From Betaproteobacteria bacterium (lineage in GTDB: Bacteria; Pseudomonadota; Gammaproteobacteria; Burkholderiales; Casimicrobiaceae), in contig JAAFHR010000095.1 of assembly GCA_013298455.1 (NCBI GenBank), positions 1 through 9,901 on the forward strand: 9,901 bases of DNA, in the 5' to 3' direction. The notes beneath the pieces were generated by a model that saw only the letters and a list, made by a program, of their open reading frames with translations, was not told where the DNA came from and made no database searches. This document shows positions 7,616-9,901 of this stretch, piece by piece; within the stretch, counting starts at the first letter, position 1, and every line of letters begins with the position of its first letter. Position numbers and translations under genes: made by a program.

Positions 7616-7673
7616 GTCGTTCCGCCCTTCGACAGGCTCAGGATAAACCTCGCTGCGCTCAGGCGGGAATGAC
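7616..7673. repeat. Dispersed imperfect inverted repeat (CTTCGACAGGCTCAGG type)
   Basis: The arms GTCGTTCCGCC (7616-7626) and GGCGGGAATGAC (7662-7673) are imperfect inverted complements. They enclose CCTTCGACAGGCTCAGG and a CGCTGCGCTCAGG segment. The wording 'CTTCGACAGGCTCAGG ... GCGGGAATGACG' is recalled as a frequent intergenic repeat in many proteobacterial genomes; copy number here cannot be judged from one window. It sits about 37 bases after the senA stop and may act as a transcript end or a REP/MITE-like element. Confidence 0.6.
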
Positions 7674-7910
7674 GCAAGTTCGAGCAAATTCAGCTTTTTA
7701 CTTGTAACGCAGATTGAATAAGGGCTGGAACAACTTTTGTCAATTATTCACATAAATCACTTACGTCTCGCAAGCCGAGACTGGTCATTGGTTACACAAA
7801 GAAAGCTGTTTACGATTCCTGTCCGAGTTTCGTGCCGAAGCGCTCCATCCCGACGCCCCCCAAACGATCGCGATTTCGCTCAGATTCGTCGCATGCTTTG
7901 GGTGCGCCGC

Positions 7911-7939
7911 TTGTAATTCACCGCCAGCGCGGGCATATT
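7911..7939 (+). promoter_or_regulatory. Candidate sigma70-type promoter for the lemA operon
   Basis: TTGTAA (7911-7916) and CATATT (7934-7939) are separated by exactly 17 bases. Each matches four of six consensus positions. Transcription would start near 7946, leaving a leader of about 47 bases before the lemA ATG. It is judged only by eye, with no footprint or activator site visible. Confidence 0.33.
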
Positions 7940-7992
7940 GCGAGCATCTGGTTTTGCTTCGCGCGAGCGAGCTTTGTTTTAGAGGAATGACG

Positions 7993-8622
7993 ATGAAAAA
8001 ATTCATGATGATGTTGGCGGCGTTGGCAACGTCGCTCGGCCTTTCGGGTTGCGGCTACAACGACATGGCGCAGGGCGAGGAAACGATCAAAGCGGCGTGG
8101 TCGGAGGTGTTGAACCAATACCAGCGCCGCGCAGACTTGGTGCCCAATTTGGTGGCCACCGTAAAGGGCTACGCCGCGCAAGAGCAAGACACCTTGACCA
8201 AAGTCGTGGAAGCCCGCGCTAAGGCAACTTCGATTCAAGCCACACCCGAGCTCATCAACGACCCCGAGGCTTTCAAGAAATTCCAAGCCGCGCAGAATGA
8301 GTTGAAAGGTTCGCTGTCGCGCTTGTTGGCGGTGGCGGAAAACTATCCGAATTTGAAAAGCGATGCGCTGTTTCGTGATTTGACCGCGCAGCTCGAAGGC
8401 ACGGAAAACCGCATCACCGTGGCGCGAAATCGCTACATCAAATCGATTCAGGGCTATAACAACGCGGTGGTGTCGTTCCCATCGAATCTGGTGGCGATGG
8501 TCTTCGGCTTCAAAAAGAAAGAGCAATTCGCAGTAGAAAACGAAGCGGCGATTAAATCCGCGCCAACGGTGGATTTCAACAAGCCTGCAGCACCTGCTCC
8601 GGCTGCACCCGCGAAGCCTTAA
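7993..8622 (+). CDS. lemA: LemA family lipoprotein
   Basis: A 209-residue LemA-family protein. The chosen ATG (7993) has AGAGGA six bases upstream (7981-7986). An ATG at 7987 abuts that site and is less likely. The N-terminus 'MKKFMMMLAALATSLGLSGC' is a lipoprotein signal with a lipobox (LSGC) and acylated Cys20, so it is probably anchored to a membrane on the periplasmic side. The family core is clear: 'NQYQRRADLVPNLVATVKGY', 'VVEARAKATSI', 'LSRLLAVAENYPNLKSD', 'LTAQLEGTENRITVARNRY', 'YNNAVVSFPSNLVAMVFGF'. It ends in an Ala/Pro-rich tail. LemA is a helical-bundle protein of unknown biochemical role that is often encoded with TPM-domain proteins, as here; a shared envelope function is inferred. 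The gene is intact and is first in the operon. Confidence 0.92.
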   Translation: MKKFMMMLAALATSLGLSGCGYNDMAQGEETIKAAWSEVLNQYQRRADLVPNLVATVKGYAAQEQDTLTKVVEARAKATSIQATPELINDPEAFKKFQAAQNELKGSLSRLLAVAENYPNLKSDALFRDLTAQLEGTENRITVARNRYIKSIQGYNNAVVSFPSNLVAMVFGFKKKEQFAVENEAAIKSAPTVDFNKPAAPAPAAPAKP

Positions 8623-8644
8623 CTTTCCTTCGTTAACTCTGTTC

Positions 8645-8674
8645 GGCCGCGCTTCGAGGCAACTCGGCGCGGCC
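8645..8674 (+). other. Strong GNRA-capped hairpin just before the TPM start codon
   Basis: GGCCGCGC (8645-8652) pairs perfectly with GCGCGGCC (8667-8674). Inside, CGAG and CTCG form a second helix closed by a GCAA (GNRA) tetraloop, with a two-base TT bulge on the left side. The stem has 12 pairs in total. It lies between the lemA stop and the next ATG (8680), only five bases (TTAGG) before that codon. No T-run follows, so it is not a classic terminator. It could protect the lemA transcript end or limit access to the TPM ribosome binding site. Confidence 0.65.
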
Positions 8675-8679
8675 TTAGG

Positions 8680-9648
8680 ATGCCCTTGAACGCTTTGGTT
8701 TTCCGTCTGCGCGGTGGCTTTGCTGCCGCGTTTGTTGCGCTCTCAATGCTCTTTGCTGCAATGGCAGCGATGGCGCAGGACTACGCGCCGATTCCGCCAT
8801 TGCAAACGCGGGTGACCGATGCGGCGGGTATCTTGGGCGTTTCGGCGCGACAAGAGCTCGAACAAAAGCTCGTGGCCTTTGAGCAAACGAGCGGCGGCCA
8901 GTTGGCCGTATTGATCGTTAAAACCGCTGAGCCCGAGACCATCGAGCAATACGCACTTCGCGTGGCCGAAGCATGGAAGCTCGGCAAAAAAGGCAAAGAC
9001 ACCGGCGCGCTGATGGTGCTGGCGATGAAGGAGCGGAAGATTCGCCTTGAAGTCGGCTACGGCTGGGAAGGCGCGCTGCCGGACGTTGAGGCCAAGCGCA
9101 TCATTCGCGAAACGATGACGCCGTTTTTCAAGGCCAATCAATACGCACAGGGCATTGATGCGGGCATCGACAAGATCGCCTTGGCCGTTTCAAAAGACGT
9201 GAAAGCCGCCGCGACGACGGTCAACGACAAAGGCCAATGGGAGCAAAGCCACAATGCGACGACCGCGGATGCGGCCGTGGAATCGCTCATGGGCATGGCG
9301 CCGATGCTCTTGGGCGTGTTGGCGATCTTATCGTTCATCTTACCCGCGATTTTGGTGGGCGGCGCGGCGGGCGTCGGTGCGTTCATGTTTACGGGTTCGA
9401 TGCCTGCGGCCGCCGTGGCGGGGGTGTTCGGCTTTGTCGGCGCATCGATTCTTAAAGGTGTTTTTGGCTCGTTTCGTAAAGCGCCGCTGGGCGGGCGACG
9501 TGTTTACCGAAATGGCGGCTGGTCGAACGGGCCGATCATTGGCTCGGGCGGCGGCAGCTGGGGCGGCGGTTCGTCCGGCGGCGACAGCGGTGGCTTTAGC
9601 GGCGGTGGCGGCGATTTTGGCGGCGGCGGCGCGTCGGGAGATTGGTGA
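8680..9648 (+). CDS. Secreted TPM-domain protein (YgcG family) with membrane segment and glycine-rich tail
   Basis: A 322-residue TPM (TLP18.3/Psb32/MOLO-1) domain protein. An N-terminal signal peptide (about residues 1-32, 'FVALSMLFAAMAAMA' then QDY) directs export. The TPM domain spans about 43-165: 'VTDAAGILGVSARQELEQKL', 'GGQLAVLIVKT', 'LGKKGKDTGALMVLAM', 'RKIRLEVGYGWEGALPD', 'FKANQYAQGIDAGIDKIA'. A hydrophobic region (about 208-265) probably crosses the membrane. The C-terminus is Gly/Ser-rich and ends 'GGGGASGDW', a usual finish for this family. So it is likely an inner-membrane protein with a periplasmic TPM domain. Its biochemical role is unknown; some relatives have been called phosphatases. 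The ATG has only AGG directly before it, so translation may be weak or affected by the preceding hairpin. It follows lemA by 57 bases and overlaps the next gene by one base (TGATG), which indicates an operon. Confidence 0.88.
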   Translation: MPLNALVFRLRGGFAAAFVALSMLFAAMAAMAQDYAPIPPLQTRVTDAAGILGVSARQELEQKLVAFEQTSGGQLAVLIVKTAEPETIEQYALRVAEAWKLGKKGKDTGALMVLAMKERKIRLEVGYGWEGALPDVEAKRIIRETMTPFFKANQYAQGIDAGIDKIALAVSKDVKAAATTVNDKGQWEQSHNATTADAAVESLMGMAPMLLGVLAILSFILPAILVGGAAGVGAFMFTGSMPAAAVAGVFGFVGASILKGVFGSFRKAPLGGRRVYRNGGWSNGPIIGSGGGSWGGGSSGGDSGGFSGGGGDFGGGGASGDW

Positions 9649-9901
9649 TGGCAAACTCCACAAAAGCGACTTCTAAACGCCCACGTTGGCTTGCCCATGC
9701 GCTCACGACGCGCGGCACCGTCAATCGCGCCATTCCAGCCACATCGGTAAGCGCGTTTGAAACCGCTGTCGGCATGGCCGAGCGCGGATCAAGCGGGCAG
9801 ATTCGTTTGGTGATCGAAGCGCATTGGCCGCTCTTACATGTCAAGCATCAAAGCCCACGCGGCCGTGGGCTCGAATGGTTTTCGCAGCTTCGGGTGTGGG
9901 A
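9648..9901 (+). CDS. Second TPM-domain protein, 3'-partial
   Basis: The frame starts at the ATG that overlaps the previous stop (TGATG) and stays open to the window end, giving 84 codons. It begins 'MANSTKATSKRPRWLAHALT' and continues with 'VNRAIPATSVSAFETAVGMA', 'GQIRLVIEAHWPLL' and 'GLEWFSQLRVW'. This resembles the small cytoplasmic-looking TPM proteins of about 160-180 residues that follow LemA and YgcG-like genes in betaproteobacteria. No signal peptide is seen. The one-base overlap implies translational coupling to the upstream TPM gene. Function is unknown; the rest of the domain lies outside the window. Confidence 0.78.
   Translation, partial: MANSTKATSKRPRWLAHALTTRGTVNRAIPATSVSAFETAVGMAERGSSGQIRLVIEAHWPLLHVKHQSPRGRGLEWFSQLRVW

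Larger units (their letters stand above)
7579..7980. other. Non-coding gap between senA and lemA
   Basis: About 400 bases with no credible gene. It holds a dispersed repeat (7616-7673), an AT-richer stretch (about 7685-7765), a perfect six-pair hairpin GTCTCG-CAAGC-CGAGAC (7765-7781) with no T-run after it, and a candidate promoter (7911-7939). No tRNA or recognised riboswitch was seen. A senA terminator is not obvious. Confidence 0.6.

Noticed and set aside
7737..7766. TTGTCA as a possible -35 box in the AT-rich part of the senA-lemA gap
   Set aside because: No acceptable -10 sequence is found at 16-18 bases distance. The pair at 7911-7939 is better placed.
7918..8526. Minus-strand open frame (202 codons) opposite lemA
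   Set aside because: The LemA frame has a lipobox, a ribosome binding site and family motifs. The antisense frame has none.
1..9901. CRISPR array, tRNA, rRNA, integrase or insertion sequence
   Set aside because: No regularly spaced direct repeats, cloverleaf, transposase or integrase motifs were seen on reading either strand.

Overview
The window looks like part of a GC-rich proteobacterial chromosome. A betaproteobacterium is the best guess, because selenoneine genes and a LemA/TPM/TPM operon are both familiar there, and two short dispersed repeats have the look of proteobacterial intergenic repeats. This is inferred from gene content; no rRNA or other taxonomic marker is present.

Left part (1-2972): the end of a DNA phosphorothioation (Dnd) operon. 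The C-terminal two thirds of a DndD-type SMC/Rad50-like ATPase is followed 11 bases later by a complete gene that fuses a DndE-like N-terminal domain to a HerA/FtsK-type ATPase. This matches the fused DndE-ATPase ('DndEi') class of modification system. The remaining genes (dndC, a cysteine desulfurase, dndB and any restriction partner) would lie left of the window or are absent.

Middle (2973-5441): eroded defence-type DNA. A 5'-truncated remnant resembles the C-terminal end of a type ISP or Eco57I-like restriction-methyltransferase and carries a duplicated C-terminal domain. It begins directly after a perfect 24-base palindrome of a dispersed-repeat type. Next comes a DUF3800 gene broken by one frameshift and one in-frame stop, followed by a possible terminator. 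No intact restriction gene is visible beside the Dnd genes, so the modification genes here may have no local restriction partner.

Right-centre (5442-7578): a divergent pair for selenium metabolism, senB (selenosugar synthase, minus strand) and senA (selenoneine synthase, plus strand), with start regions that touch or overlap. SenB makes a selenosugar from selenophosphate and a UDP-sugar. SenA couples that selenium to hercynine on the way to selenoneine. The third usual member, senC (selenophosphate synthetase), is not next to them.

Right end (7579-9901): a roughly 410-base gap with a dispersed repeat and a candidate promoter. It is followed by an envelope operon: a LemA lipoprotein, a secreted TPM-domain protein with a glycine-rich tail, and the start of a second TPM-domain protein that runs off the window. 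A strong GNRA-capped hairpin sits just before the first TPM gene.
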